46,045 nucleotides of DNA from Verrucomicrobiota bacterium (GCA_025360495.1 JANYCC010000027.1:1-46045), one strand, 5' to 3'; positions 25,617-35,764 are shown, numbered from the stretch's first letter. The notes: generated from the letters alone by a model not told the origin. Numbers and translations are program-made.

Positions 25617-27368
25617 TCAGGTGTCCAGGGTGTAGCGGGTCTGGGCCTGGTGGCTGAGGGGATGCCAGACCAGGCGGTTGAATCCCACCACCACGGCGGC
25701 CATCAGTCCGACGGCTGCGGCGAGCAGGGGGAAATCGGCGCGTTCCGTCGCCTGGCTGATGGTCGCGCCCAAGCCGGTGGTGCTGAGCGTGTGGCTTTGG
25801 TATCTCATGTATTCGGCGACGATGCTGGCATTCCAGGCGCCGCCCATCGCGGTGATCCAGCCGGTGAGCAGGCTGGGGAAGATGGAGGGCAGGATGAGTT
25901 TCTGCCAGCGGTGCCGCCACGAGAACCGGGCCAACCGGGACACCTCCCAAAGCTCGCGCGGAATGGCGCTGCTGCCGGCGATGACATTGAACAGGATGTA
26001 CCATTGGGTGCCGAGCAACAGGAGTCCGACCGAACTATAGCCCAGCCCCAGGCCGAGTTGGAGCATCCCGCCCACGACCACCGGGAAGATCATCGGGGCC
26101 GGGAAGCTCGCGGCCATCTGGATCAGGGGTTGGAGGGCCTTCGACCAGCGTGGGTGGCGACCGATCAGGACGCCGATGGGAATGGTCCAAACCGAGGCGA
26201 GCAGAACCGCCGCGATCACGCGGAGGAACGTCGCGCCCGTGCTCCGGAAAAGACCGAGCCACGCGGCCATGGTCAAGCCGCCGAGGAGACGGACATACAT
26301 CACCACGCCGAAAAGGATCACCGCGATGCCGGCGGCAGCGAGCAGTCGGAGGGTCCAACGGCGCAGGGGACGGGCCTGGGGCGTCCCGGGTTCCGTGGGT
26401 GCGACGGCGCTGACCGGGGTGGGTCGGGTCCGACGCCGGAGCGATCCGAGCGACTTCGAAAACGCCAGCCCGATGCGGGATCTTCGGATGCGGTCCCAGA
26501 ACCACGAACCGGAGACGACGGCCGGTTCGTCATCGGTGAACTTGTGCGACCAGGCCACCAAGGGGCGCCAGACCAACTGGTCGATGAACACAATCATCGC
26601 CAGCATGGACAGGACGCCGAGGCATTGGGCGGTGGCATCGCCGCGTTCGATGGCCAGACTCATATAAGAGCCGAGGCCGGGAAGGCGGAAATCGTGATCC
26701 CCCAGCACGAACGCCTCGCTCACCATCAGGAAGAACCAACCGCCGGCCATGGACATCATGCTGTTCCAAAGCAGGCCGGTGGCGGCGAAGGAAAGGTCGA
26801 GACGGGTGAAGCGTTCCCACCACGACATCCGGGCCAACCGGGTGACCGCGACCAGGTCCGGAGGCACGGATTTCAACGAGGAATAGAACGAGAACGTCAT
26901 GTTCCAGACCTGTCCGGTGAAGATCATCAGCACCGATGCGATTTCGAGGCCGAGGTTGCGGTCCGGGAAGAGGTGGACCAATCCGAGGACGAACCCGGGC
27001 AGGAATCCCAGGACGGGGATGCTTTGCAGGATGTCGAGCACCGGGAGCATCAGACGTTCCGCCCCGACGACGCGGGCCATGACATAGCCATAGACGAGGG
27101 TGAAGAGGAAGGACACGGCATAGGCGATCACCCCTCGGGTCAGGCTGAACAGGGCATAGAGGGGCAGGTAACGCGCCTCCAGATGGATCCCCGGGATGAC
27201 CGGCAATGGGCCACTCCATTCCCTGGCCACGGTGACGAGGGCGTAAGTGGCGGTGGCCAGCAGCCCGATCACGCCCAGGTCGACCCACCCGAAGGAACGG
27301 TTGGCAGGGACGACGATCCCGGTCCCGAGGACGGCCCGGTCGGGAAGGCTCGATGGGGACCCGGTCAT
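25617..27368 (-). CDS. Fused double ABC transporter permease (NitT/TauT type)
   Basis: A 583-residue protein joining two permease units. Each half ends with the cytoplasmic EAA-type loop that docks on the ATPase: LVAVTRLARMSWWERFTRLD in the first and ELWEVSRLARFSWRHRWQKL in the second, each followed by hydrophobic helices. The linker near 300-350 is charged and cytoplasmic. One polypeptide therefore supplies both membrane domains. It is coupled to the ATPase gene 6 bases downstream and follows the CheB-CheR gene by 36 bases. Confidence 0.85.
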   Translation of the reverse strand: MTGSPSSLPDRAVLGTGIVVPANRSFGWVDLGVIGLLATATYALVTVAREWSGPLPVIPGIHLEARYLPLYALFSLTRGVIAYAVSFLFTLVYGYVMARVVGAERLMLPVLDILQSIPVLGFLPGFVLGLVHLFPDRNLGLEIASVLMIFTGQVWNMTFSFYSSLKSVPPDLVAVTRLARMSWWERFTRLDLSFAATGLLWNSMMSMAGGWFFLMVSEAFVLGDHDFRLPGLGSYMSLAIERGDATAQCLGVLSMLAMIVFIDQLVWRPLVAWSHKFTDDEPAVVSGSWFWDRIRRSRIGLAFSKSLGSLRRRTRPTPVSAVAPTEPGTPQARPLRRWTLRLLAAAGIAVILFGVVMYVRLLGGLTMAAWLGLFRSTGATFLRVIAAVLLASVWTIPIGVLIGRHPRWSKALQPLIQMAASFPAPMIFPVVVGGMLQLGLGLGYSSVGLLLLGTQWYILFNVIAGSSAIPRELWEVSRLARFSWRHRWQKLILPSIFPSLLTGWITAMGGAWNASIVAEYMRYQSHTLSTTGLGATISQATERADFPLLAAAVGLMAAVVVGFNRLVWHPLSHQAQTRYTLDT

Positions 27369-27404
27369 GGGGGCTGGATCCGCTGCATCAGGGGCCCGGG
27401 ATTC

Positions 27405-30170
27405 CTAGGATTCACCGCGCTCGGCGGTGCGGCCACCCGGCGCGGGCTTGCGTCGGGGAGCCTGGCCTTTTCGCCCTTCGATTTCCGATTGCAACCGGTG
27501 TTTTGCATCTTCCATTTTGAGGGCCTGTGCGGTGGCGTGCACCTTCATTTCGCGGTGTTCCGTCTGGAGGCCGATTTCGACATTTTTGGCATGGGTGACA
27601 TCCGCAAAGGTGATCACCACGCCGTCAATCCGATTGTCCGTGGTGCGATAGGGAAGGTGCCTCACCGTGAACCAACGACCGTCACGGGTGGTGACCGTTT
27701 TTTCCATTGCGACGAGAGTCTGGAGGACATGGCGCGCGTCGTCGGCCAGTTCCGGGTAGACAAGGTCGGAGGCGAGGTCGGTGATCGGTCGGCCCTCATC
27801 TCCTGGGATCAGTTTGATGATCGTCTTGGCCTTGGGTGTGAACCGCCGGACCTGCAGGTCGTTGTCCAGAAAGACGGTGGCGATATCGGTGCTGTTGAGG
27901 AGGTTCTTCATGTCGTTGTTCGTCCCGGAAAGCTCCTCCAACTTGGACTGGAGCTCGGCGTTGACGGTCTGGAGTTCCTCATTGAGCGACTGCAACTCCT
28001 CCTTCGACGTCGTCAATTCCTCGTTGGTGGACTGCAATTCCTCATTGGTGGACTGCAGTTCCTCGTTGGCGGACTTGAGTTCCTCCTGCGAGCTTTGCAT
28101 CTCCTCGCGGTTGGCCTGGACCTCCTCGTGGGCATGCTGGAGTTCCCGTTCCAATTCTGCCAGGCGGGCATTGCGTTGCGGAACTTTTTCGGCCCGGGGT
28201 TTCGGACCGGATTCGGCGGCGGTGGCGACATCGATGAACACAATCAGCACCATCCCGCGAAGTGCCTTGGGTTCCTGGAGGGCGCGCACGGTGAGATCGA
28301 CCAACTTCGGGTCGGTGTCGGTCCCGATGCGGATGCCGTGGACGCTGACGGTGCCGGATTCGCGCTTCACCTTGTGGAGGGCGCTGCTCAGATGATAGCG
28401 GAGGGCGTCCCGGGCCATGGCGAGGATGTTCCAGTTGGCCTTGCCGGCGGCGGGTTCCAGATACCGGCCCGTCCGGCCACTGACATAAAGGATGTCACCC
28501 TGGTCGTTGACCAGGACGGCGGGAGGGACAAAGGCCTCATGGAGGACCTGTTCCGCCAACGATTGAAGGCTCACGACGGGGGGTTGGGTGGGGCACGGGG
28601 CCTCCATCCGGTTCGCCATGACCGGCACAAAAACCGGGGGCAATTCCGGCGGAGCGCTCGTCATGGGGGATTCATTCCGTCGAAAGATCCTCTCCTTGGA
28701 CGCCAAGGGGGCGAACAACCGGCTGGCGGCTCCCAAGCTTGTGGCGCTTCCGAGAAACAGCAGCCCGCCGGGGTTCAGGCTGTAGTGGAACATCGGGATG
28801 AGTTTTTTTTGCAATTCCGGCGCCAGATAGATCAGGAGGTTGCGGCAACTCAGGATATCGAGCTTGGTGAACGGCGGGTCCATGATCAGGTTTTGGACCG
28901 CAAAGACCACCATGGCCCGGATCTCCTTGCTCACCCGGTACCCGGCGCCTTCCTTGACAAAAAACCGGGCCAGTCGTTCGGGGGACACGTCGGCGGCGAT
29001 GTTCTCAGGAAAAAAACCCTGGCGGGCCCGATCGATGGCATCGCGGTCCAGATCGGTGGCATAGATCTGCAAGGTGACCTGCCGGATGGGTTTGACCATC
29101 CCCATGGCCTCCTTGAAGACCATCGCCAGCGAGTACACTTCCTCACCCGTCGAGCAACCGGCCACCCAGGCCCGCAGCTTGGTGCCCGGCGTCCGACGGG
29201 AGGCCAGGGCCGGGAGAGCTTTCCTGGCCAGATAATCCCATGCGGCAGGGTCCCGGAAAAAACTGGTGACCCCGATCAAGAGTTCCTTGAAGAGAATGCC
29301 CAACTCGTGCGGGTTATCCTGCAGATACCGGACGTAAGCGGAAATCCGGCCGATCTGGTGGATGCCCATCCGCCGCTCGATCCGGCGGTGAAGGGTGCTC
29401 CGGCGATAGAGGGTGAAATCATGCCCCGATTGGGCGCGCAACAGGATGACCACCTTTTCCAAGGCGCTCAGGGTCTTGGCCTCCAACGGAAGGTCGGGCT
29501 GGCGGATCCGGGGGAGATGCCGTTGGTAGAGGATGAGTTTGGCGGCGAGTTCCTCGGCCGGGGCCACAAAATCCGCCAGGCCGGCGTCAATCACGCTGCG
29601 CGGCATCGCATCGAATTTTGCCGATCTCGGGTCCTGCACCAGGACCACGCCGGCCTTCTCCTTGATGGCTTTGAGGCCCAGCGTCCCGTCGCTGCCCATG
29701 CCCGAAAGGATGACGCCGACGCTGTGTTCGTGCTGGTCCGCAGCCAGCGAACGGAAGAAGAAATCGATGGGCAGGCGCAGTCCGCGGGGTGCGGAGGGGA
29801 CCAGCAGGTGAAGCCGGCCATGCAGGAGCGACATGTCCTTGTTGGGCGGGATCACATAGACACAGTCCGGTTGGACCACGGCCCGATCTTTCGCCTGCAT
29901 CACCTTCATGCGCGTGATCCGCTGCAGGAGTTCCGGCATCATGCCCTTCTGGGTCGGATCCAGACGCTGGACGACGACAAACGCCATTCCACATTGGGGC
30001 GGCACTTGTCGGAGGAATTGTTCCAAGGCGTCCAGTCCCCCGGCGGAGGCGCCGATCCCGATGATGGGGAAGGACGGCGGGGACGAATGCCGACCGACCG
30101 CCAGCGGGCTCTTCAGGGCGCCCACGGCGATCGGGCGGCGGCGTGGTGCGATGACACGGGGCTTTTTCAT
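27405..30170 (-). CDS. CheB-CheR-PAS hybrid protein
   Basis: A 921-residue signalling protein. The N-terminal CheB methylesterase-like domain (about 34-225) has GIGASAGGLDALEQFL with Ser42 and GVILSGMGSDGTLG with Asp161, but the catalytic-His position is Arg69 (VVVQRLDP; VVVQHLxP is usual). A CheR-type methyltransferase (about 245-500) has the SAM site WVAGCSTGEEVYSLAM and ends near FHYSLNPGGLLFLG. A PAS-like region, a long Glu/Gln/Asn-rich coiled coil (about 658-750, repeated NEELQST) and a PAS domain (about 751-860) follow. There is no kinase or receiver domain and no chemoreceptor gene nearby. The start at 30170 (MKKPRVIAPRRR) is preferred over 30293. Confidence 0.88.
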   Translation of the reverse strand: MKKPRVIAPRRRPIAVGALKSPLAVGRHSSPPSFPIIGIGASAGGLDALEQFLRQVPPQCGMAFVVVQRLDPTQKGMMPELLQRITRMKVMQAKDRAVVQPDCVYVIPPNKDMSLLHGRLHLLVPSAPRGLRLPIDFFFRSLAADQHEHSVGVILSGMGSDGTLGLKAIKEKAGVVLVQDPRSAKFDAMPRSVIDAGLADFVAPAEELAAKLILYQRHLPRIRQPDLPLEAKTLSALEKVVILLRAQSGHDFTLYRRSTLHRRIERRMGIHQIGRISAYVRYLQDNPHELGILFKELLIGVTSFFRDPAAWDYLARKALPALASRRTPGTKLRAWVAGCSTGEEVYSLAMVFKEAMGMVKPIRQVTLQIYATDLDRDAIDRARQGFFPENIAADVSPERLARFFVKEGAGYRVSKEIRAMVVFAVQNLIMDPPFTKLDILSCRNLLIYLAPELQKKLIPMFHYSLNPGGLLFLGSATSLGAASRLFAPLASKERIFRRNESPMTSAPPELPPVFVPVMANRMEAPCPTQPPVVSLQSLAEQVLHEAFVPPAVLVNDQGDILYVSGRTGRYLEPAAGKANWNILAMARDALRYHLSSALHKVKRESGTVSVHGIRIGTDTDPKLVDLTVRALQEPKALRGMVLIVFIDVATAAESGPKPRAEKVPQRNARLAELERELQHAHEEVQANREEMQSSQEELKSANEELQSTNEELQSTNEELTTSKEELQSLNEELQTVNAELQSKLEELSGTNNDMKNLLNSTDIATVFLDNDLQVRRFTPKAKTIIKLIPGDEGRPITDLASDLVYPELADDARHVLQTLVAMEKTVTTRDGRWFTVRHLPYRTTDNRIDGVVITFADVTHAKNVEIGLQTEHREMKVHATAQALKMEDAKHRLQSEIEGRKGQAPRRKPAPGGRTAERGES

Positions 30171-30305
30171 CTTACAAATCCGCGGTCTCGCGCGGGTGGA
30201 TCCGGGAATGGATCGGGTCGATCCGCAGGCTTTGGGTCGGGCCGGGAGATTTCGAAGCAGTGTTTCACCCGACGGGGAAAACGAAAGCCACAAGTGCGGG
30301 GCGAA

Positions 30306-30914
30306 TCAATGGATCGGTCCGATGAGATTCCCGGTCAGATCCACATTCCAGAGGGAGATGACAGGTTCGGCAGGATTGCCATGTTCATGTCCCAGGATGC
30401 TCAGGGATGCAGTGCCCAACACGAAGCGTTGGGCAGCGGTCACGGGCAAACCGATCCAACGCACGGCCAGGACCCGGCCGAAATGCCCATGGGAGAAGAC
30501 CGCGATCCTACCCTCCAAGGCCCGGAGCCGGGCCAGGAGCCGGTCCGCGCGGTCAGCGACCTGGCCGGGGGTCTCGCCGCGGGGACAACCGTCCCGGAAG
30601 AGATTCCAACCCGGCCGTTCGTGGAGGATTTCGGCGGAGCGCAACCCTTCATAATCGCCATAATCCCATTCGGCCAAATCCGGTTCGATCACCGCCGGCG
30701 GGCTTATACCCACCCCTTCACAGGTCTGGCGGGCACGCCGAAGGGGGCTGGTGAAAACCTGGCTGAATTGGATTTCGCGCAGCCGTTCGCCCAGTTGGCG
30801 GGCGCGCAATTCGCCTTGTGCCACCAAGGGAAGGTCGGTCCGGCCCGTGTGCCGGCCCGACACCGACCATTCGGTCTCGCCATGACGGATGAGATGGATT
30901 TGAGGGGGCGTCAC
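30306..30914 (-). CDS. Histidine phosphatase family protein
   Basis: A 202-residue phosphoglycerate-mutase-like phosphatase. The catalytic RHG motif appears as LIRHGETEWSVSGRHTGRTD near residue 10, with VFTSPLRRARQT, the acid-region DLAEWDYGDYEGLRS and the second His in IAVFSHGHFGRVL. All the active-site residues are present. Substrates of this family range from sugar phosphates to alpha-ribazole phosphate, and nothing here narrows it. It begins 11 bases after the stop of the large heme-binding protein, so the two are probably co-transcribed. Confidence 0.85.
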   Translation of the reverse strand: MTPPQIHLIRHGETEWSVSGRHTGRTDLPLVAQGELRARQLGERLREIQFSQVFTSPLRRARQTCEGVGISPPAVIEPDLAEWDYGDYEGLRSAEILHERPGWNLFRDGCPRGETPGQVADRADRLLARLRALEGRIAVFSHGHFGRVLAVRWIGLPVTAAQRFVLGTASLSILGHEHGNPAEPVISLWNVDLTGNLIGPIH

Positions 30915-30925
30915 GCGATTGCCCC

Positions 30926-33900
30926 TTATTTCAAGGTGCCGATGAACTCGATCACATCACGCAGTTCCGGTTTTGAGAGCAATTGCCCCAACCCATCGGG
31001 CATGCCGCTCAACCCCTTTTCCCGCGATTTGATGTCGGGTTTCTTCAGGTGGACTTCGCCGTCTTCGCCCGAGTTGAGGACGACCTCGGAGTCGGTTTCC
31101 GATTTGACGATGCCGGCATAGGATTGGCCGTTGTTGAGGGAAATCATGGCGGTCTCAAAACCGGCGGTGATCTGTCGGTTGGGGAACACGACGGATTCGA
31201 GCAGGTATTCGCGGGGTTGGCGGCTGGCGACCCCGGCGAGCGAGGGTCCGGCGTTGCCTCCGCCGTCGGCCCCGATCTGGTGGCAGCGGGTGCAGGCGAC
31301 AGACGCATTTTCATAGAAAATCTTGCGTCCCCGTGCGGCGTCCCCGCCCGCCAAGGCTTCGCGATAGGGCGAGAGATGGTCCTTGGGCAGTTTCCATTCC
31401 TGATAGGCGGCGAGCCGGGTTTTGACGGCGTCGGCCGACCGTTTTCCCGCGGCTTCGACGAGATCGAGCATCACCTCGTTGGCCACTTCGCGTTTCATGA
31501 GCTTGTCCAGCCATTCGGCGAGCACAGCGTCGGCGGCATCGGACTTGAGATCCCCGAGGGTGGTGAACGCAGCCTGTTGTTCGGCGAGGGTGCCGGTGGT
31601 GAGCTTGGCGGCCAGTTGTCCGGCGGCGTCATTGGGGTTCAATTCCGCATTCAGTTTTGACGCAGCGAGGCGCAGGGCTTCGGCCGGGTCACCGGCGGCG
31701 GTCTTGAGGGCCGCCGCGGTCTCCGGGGCATGCAGGCTGGCGAGTGCACGCAGGGCGCCGGCACGAACGCCCGGTGCGGCGGACGCATCTTTCATCAAGT
31801 CGACGAGCAGGGGCGCGGCATTGGTGAGACCGAGCCGCGCGGCCGCCTCGACCGCACCGGTGACGACGGGTCCGCGTCGGGTGGAATCCCGGCCGACCAA
31901 TTGTGGAAAGACGGTCCCAAGGGCATCGCGGGCCGGGGTGGCGTCGCGGTTTGGCAGCGGACGGAAGATCCCGACAATGCGGTCACGGGCGGGTGGTTCG
32001 GCCCAATCACCCAAGGCGGTGAGGGCTTCCGTGCGGGCGATTTCCGGGACATCGGGACGGGAGGCAAATGCGGCCAGACGCACTGTGGCCTCGGGGGTGC
32101 CGGTGCGGAAATTGGCATTCACGATTCGCAGCAGCATGGGTGCGAGCAGGTCGACCGGGGCATTGGTCCAAGGCAGGGGTTGGTCGGCGCGGATATCCCG
32201 GATGGTGCCGGCGGGGACTTCCGGTTCTCCGAAGGGCGCCAGGGCGGCGAACTGCTTGAGCAAGGACGGCAGGCGGGTGGGTTCGGCCAGACCGGCCAGC
32301 GCAGGCAACGCCCCGTTGATCGGGACATCATTGATGGCCCGGGCGGCTTCGAGAACCAGCAGGGGATCCGCGTCGTCGAGGAACGTGCGCAGTGATTCGT
32401 CCCCGGTCCGCCGCAGGGCCAGCAGCGCGGTCAGTCGCACGCTGTGATTGGTGTGGCCGATCCAACCGGAAAGTTCACGGCCCGCGGAATGTCGGCTGAG
32501 CGCGGTGGCCGCCACCGAACGCCAGACCGGGTCGGATTCGACCGGATGGATGAGCACTGCGCCACGGAGGGTTTCGGCGAAACCGCGCCAACCGGTGATC
32601 CCCAGCACTTCGGTGGCGGCGACCCGCTGACGGTCGTCACCGCTTTGCAGGAGGATGGTGAGTGCCTCATTGAGGAAACGATCATATTTCGGCGCGGATT
32701 CGCCGGGAGTTTGACGGCCAAACCGGGCGCGTTGACGGCCCGCCCACCAACCGATGGCGTGCGCGGCCTGGACCGCGACCTCGCCATGTTCCGGACGCAA
32801 CAGGCTGAGGAGCGCGGGACGCCAGTCACCGGTACGCCCGGCCATGCCGAGGCACCAGACGGCATGAATCCGGGAGCTTTCCGCCGGCGCATTTTGGGCG
32901 AGTCTCCCCAACCGTCGCTCCAGTTCATCCACCGCGAGGTTGTCGCCCTTCCGGCTCCGGCGGTTTTGCAGGCGTTCCGCGAGTTCGAAGTGAGCCTCCT
33001 GTCGGACCCGCAGGTCGGGATGCGCGAACAAACCCATCAATTCGTCATCGGTGCGCTCCGTCATGCCGGCGACCAGCAACTTCTGTGTGCCGGTGGTCCC
33101 GGGATCCCCGGCCCCCGGAAAAACGGCGCGGTAGATCCGGCCCTTGTTGCTCTTGGGCCAGCCCTCGTGCCAGTCCAGAAACCAGACTGCACCATCGGGT
33201 CCGATATCGACATCCGGGACCAGCGCGTTCCAGACGAACTCGTCGTGGGCGGTCAGTTGGAAGCCGGCGCCTTGGGGGCGGATGGCGAGGGAACAGACCC
33301 CGCTTTTGGCGCTGGTTCCCTTGAAATAAGCGAGCAGGAACCGGTGTCGGAGGCGTTCGTCGAGGCCGGTTCCATAATCATAAACCAGGCCGCTCGGGCC
33401 ATCGCCGATGTTCGCGATTGGCGGCAGAAGGTATGCGGCCTGGCCGTCGAAGGGTGGAACCCAGAGCCGTTCCATGTTCCACATGCCGGCGTTGCCCAAC
33501 GGGGCGTGTTGATAGCCCACGCGCCAACCGCTGTCCGCCCCTTCGACTATCTGCACCCAACGTTCCCGGTCGCCTTGGTCGGAGTCATTGTCGCCGGTGA
33601 ACAGGTTGCCGTGCTCATCAAATGCGAGTTCCTGGGGATTGCGAAGCCCGCTGTGGACGATCTCCAGGAATGAACCGTCGGGCTCGCATCGGAAGACCGC
33701 GCCCTCGTCGGGAAGGTCGATGACTTTGCCTTCGCGGTTGACCACGTGGGTGCCGCGATCCCCGCAGGAAAAATACAGGCGTCCGTCCGGGCCAAACTTG
33801 AGGCCGTGAAGGTCATGGCCGGTGAAGCTGAACCGAACGCCGAATCCGCGGAGGAGTTCGTCGGCCCGCCACCCGGACGCCACCCGCGGGACGGAGGCGA

Positions 33901-34564
33901 GGGGAACCGTCCCGGGCGTCTTGCGTCGTCGCGGAGCGTCCCCGGATGCCGGCGAAAACCGCCAGAGACTGGGGATATCGGTGAGCCAGACTTTTCCGCC
34001 CCGCGCCAACACCCCGGACGCGATGCCATCCAACGGTGAATTGAGGCCATCGACGAAGACCGTGGACCGATCCGCCTGACCATCGTGATTGGTATCCTCG
34101 ATGAGGCGGACGACCTCGGTTTCACGGCCCAATTCCCGCTCGCCATCCGGGCCGAACCATTTGCGGATGTTCTCCAGGCGGTTGGTGATGTTGCGCGCGG
34201 CGAGGTCGTCCTCCAGCATGAACATGTAATGCCGGATATCGAGGACGCTGGTGCGGTAGCGGTAGGTTTCGCTGGTGAAGACCCGGCCCCGTTCATCGAT
34301 GGTGAAGGCGACCGGGTTGGCCAGCATCGGTTCATCGGCCCACAGCTGGATTTTGACGCCGGGGGACGTTTTGAATTGGTGGAGGCGGGCCTCGCCTTCG
34401 TTGCTGGCGGGTGCCAGCAAGGGCGACGCGGCGCGGTCGTCCTGGACCAGGGAACGGAACGTACCGGCGTTGGGAGCGGCCTCTTTGGGCCGGTCGATTT
34501 CGGCGGCCAAGGCCAAAGGACCCACGGTGAGCAGGCCCATCAGGAACGGGCGGACAGAAGCCAT
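30926..34564 (-). CDS. Secreted PVC-type CxxCH heme-binding dehydrogenase-like protein
   Basis: A 1212-residue exported protein. The ATG at 34564 gives a signal peptide (RPFLMGLLTVGPLALAAEI); the frame runs to 35032 but that part overlaps the divergent gene. The N-terminal beta-propeller resembles the membrane-bound dehydrogenase family of Planctomycetes and Verrucomicrobia, with FGVRFSFTGHDLHGLKFGPD and GNLFTGDNDSDQGDRERWVQ. A long helical HEAT-like region (about 600-1050) follows, and a cytochrome-c-like end carries CTRCH at 1091-1095 with a PDGLGQLLSK segment that could give an axial Met. Role: periplasmic redox or sugar oxidation is the family expectation; the substrate is unknown. Confidence 0.88.
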   Translation of the reverse strand: MASVRPFLMGLLTVGPLALAAEIDRPKEAAPNAGTFRSLVQDDRAASPLLAPASNEGEARLHQFKTSPGVKIQLWADEPMLANPVAFTIDERGRVFTSETYRYRTSVLDIRHYMFMLEDDLAARNITNRLENIRKWFGPDGERELGRETEVVRLIEDTNHDGQADRSTVFVDGLNSPLDGIASGVLARGGKVWLTDIPSLWRFSPASGDAPRRRKTPGTVPLASVPRVASGWRADELLRGFGVRFSFTGHDLHGLKFGPDGRLYFSCGDRGTHVVNREGKVIDLPDEGAVFRCEPDGSFLEIVHSGLRNPQELAFDEHGNLFTGDNDSDQGDRERWVQIVEGADSGWRVGYQHAPLGNAGMWNMERLWVPPFDGQAAYLLPPIANIGDGPSGLVYDYGTGLDERLRHRFLLAYFKGTSAKSGVCSLAIRPQGAGFQLTAHDEFVWNALVPDVDIGPDGAVWFLDWHEGWPKSNKGRIYRAVFPGAGDPGTTGTQKLLVAGMTERTDDELMGLFAHPDLRVRQEAHFELAERLQNRRSRKGDNLAVDELERRLGRLAQNAPAESSRIHAVWCLGMAGRTGDWRPALLSLLRPEHGEVAVQAAHAIGWWAGRQRARFGRQTPGESAPKYDRFLNEALTILLQSGDDRQRVAATEVLGITGWRGFAETLRGAVLIHPVESDPVWRSVAATALSRHSAGRELSGWIGHTNHSVRLTALLALRRTGDESLRTFLDDADPLLVLEAARAINDVPINGALPALAGLAEPTRLPSLLKQFAALAPFGEPEVPAGTIRDIRADQPLPWTNAPVDLLAPMLLRIVNANFRTGTPEATVRLAAFASRPDVPEIARTEALTALGDWAEPPARDRIVGIFRPLPNRDATPARDALGTVFPQLVGRDSTRRGPVVTGAVEAAARLGLTNAAPLLVDLMKDASAAPGVRAGALRALASLHAPETAAALKTAAGDPAEALRLAASKLNAELNPNDAAGQLAAKLTTGTLAEQQAAFTTLGDLKSDAADAVLAEWLDKLMKREVANEVMLDLVEAAGKRSADAVKTRLAAYQEWKLPKDHLSPYREALAGGDAARGRKIFYENASVACTRCHQIGADGGGNAGPSLAGVASRQPREYLLESVVFPNRQITAGFETAMISLNNGQSYAGIVKSETDSEVVLNSGEDGEVHLKKPDIKSREKGLSGMPDGLGQLLSKPELRDVIEFIGTLK

Positions 34565-34702
34565 GGGTGGGAGCCTGCTGAAGCCGGCCGCACAAAACAA
34601 CGGGCTTGCGGTGCTTTTCCCGAATGAAACTTGCCATCCTGTTTCCGGGTGTTCGACATTCGGGCCATCGATCCACGGCGGCCCACACCCTCTGGTCCTT
34701 CC

Positions 34703-35704
34703 ATGAAACCTTTGCTTACCGTTCTGACAATCGTTGCGACTGCGGCCGGTTGCCTGGCGGCCACCGATGAATCTCTCGACCATCGCGCGACTCTCCCGCC
34801 GGGCGGACGGTTCGGAATCGATGTCGATTTCGGGTCGATCGAGATCACCACCAACGCCACCCGTGACGTCGTCATCACGGTGGCCCGGACGGTCGACTTG
34901 GGATCGGAAGCCCGGGAAAAGGCGTATCTGGCGGAGCGACCGGTGACCTTCGAAACCGAGGCGGACCGACTGGTGGTGCGTTCCCGGAAGGGGGGAGGGG
35001 TTTTCAACCGAGGGAACTGGGGTTGGGGGCACACCAAGCTGAAAGGCCTCTACACGGTCTCATTGCCTGCGGACTGCAGCCTCGATCTCCATACTTCCGG
35101 CGGGAGTATTCGCGTCACCGGCACCCAAGCCGCGGTCAAGGCCCACACCAGCGGGGGATCGCTCCGGTTCGTCGGCCTGCGGGGGCCCCTCGACGGTGGC
35201 ACCTCCGGGGGGAAGATCGAAGTGTCCGAATCGACGGGCGAATTGCTACTGAACACCAGTGGCGGTTCCATTGAGGTCCATGGCGGTTCCGGGACGTTGA
35301 ATTCCGCCACCTCCGGCGGATCGATTCGGGTCCGCAACTTCGCCGGACCGGCCCGCATTCGCAGCAGTGGTGGTTCGTTGACCTTGGAGAATGTCGCGGG
35401 GGCGGTGACGGGTTCGACCTCGGGAGGATCGATTTCCGCAGTGATTCCTTCGCCCTTCCCGGGCGCGGTGCGCTTGGACACCTCGGGGGGAAGCATCACG
35501 GTTAAACTCCCGGAAGCGGCCGCGTTCAATTTGGATGCCAGCACTTCGGGTGGGGGTGTCTCCTCCGATTTACCGGTGCAAATGGAGGGCAAAAAGAAGC
35601 GGAACCAACTGAAGGGACCGGTGAATGGTGGGGGACCGACGGTGGAACTGCACACTTCGGGCGGGGGCATCCATGTGAAGGCCGCCCCGGCGGCGCTTCG
35701 ATAG
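34703..35704 (+). CDS. Exported DUF4097-type beta-repeat protein
   Basis: A 333-residue protein with an N-terminal signal (MKPLLTVLTIVATAAGCLAA; the AAGC could be a weak lipobox). The second half is built from about ten repeats of a TSGGSI-like motif spaced 16-22 residues apart, each followed by a hydrophobic beta strand, typical of DUF4097 beta-solenoid proteins. The first part (about 25-120) is a beta-rich region with a Gly/Asn/Trp loop near FNRGNWGWGH. It is divergent from the heme-binding protein gene with 138 bases between starts. Function in this family is not established; a cell-surface role is inferred. Confidence 0.82.
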   Translation: MKPLLTVLTIVATAAGCLAATDESLDHRATLPPGGRFGIDVDFGSIEITTNATRDVVITVARTVDLGSEAREKAYLAERPVTFETEADRLVVRSRKGGGVFNRGNWGWGHTKLKGLYTVSLPADCSLDLHTSGGSIRVTGTQAAVKAHTSGGSLRFVGLRGPLDGGTSGGKIEVSESTGELLLNTSGGSIEVHGGSGTLNSATSGGSIRVRNFAGPARIRSSGGSLTLENVAGAVTGSTSGGSISAVIPSPFPGAVRLDTSGGSITVKLPEAAAFNLDASTSGGGVSSDLPVQMEGKKKRNQLKGPVNGGGPTVELHTSGGGIHVKAAPAALR

Positions 35705-35764
35705 GCCGCACCCGAAGAGGGAACGACGGACCCCGGATCTGATCCCCTGAGGCTCCGGCGTTCC

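Noticed and set aside
25503-31121. Giant plus-strand ORF of 1872 codons
   Set aside because: It runs antisense to five intact minus-strand genes (ATPase, permease, CheB-CheR, phosphatase, heme protein) and its product is a Gly/His/Arg/Asp-rich mix typical of GC-rich antisense frames.
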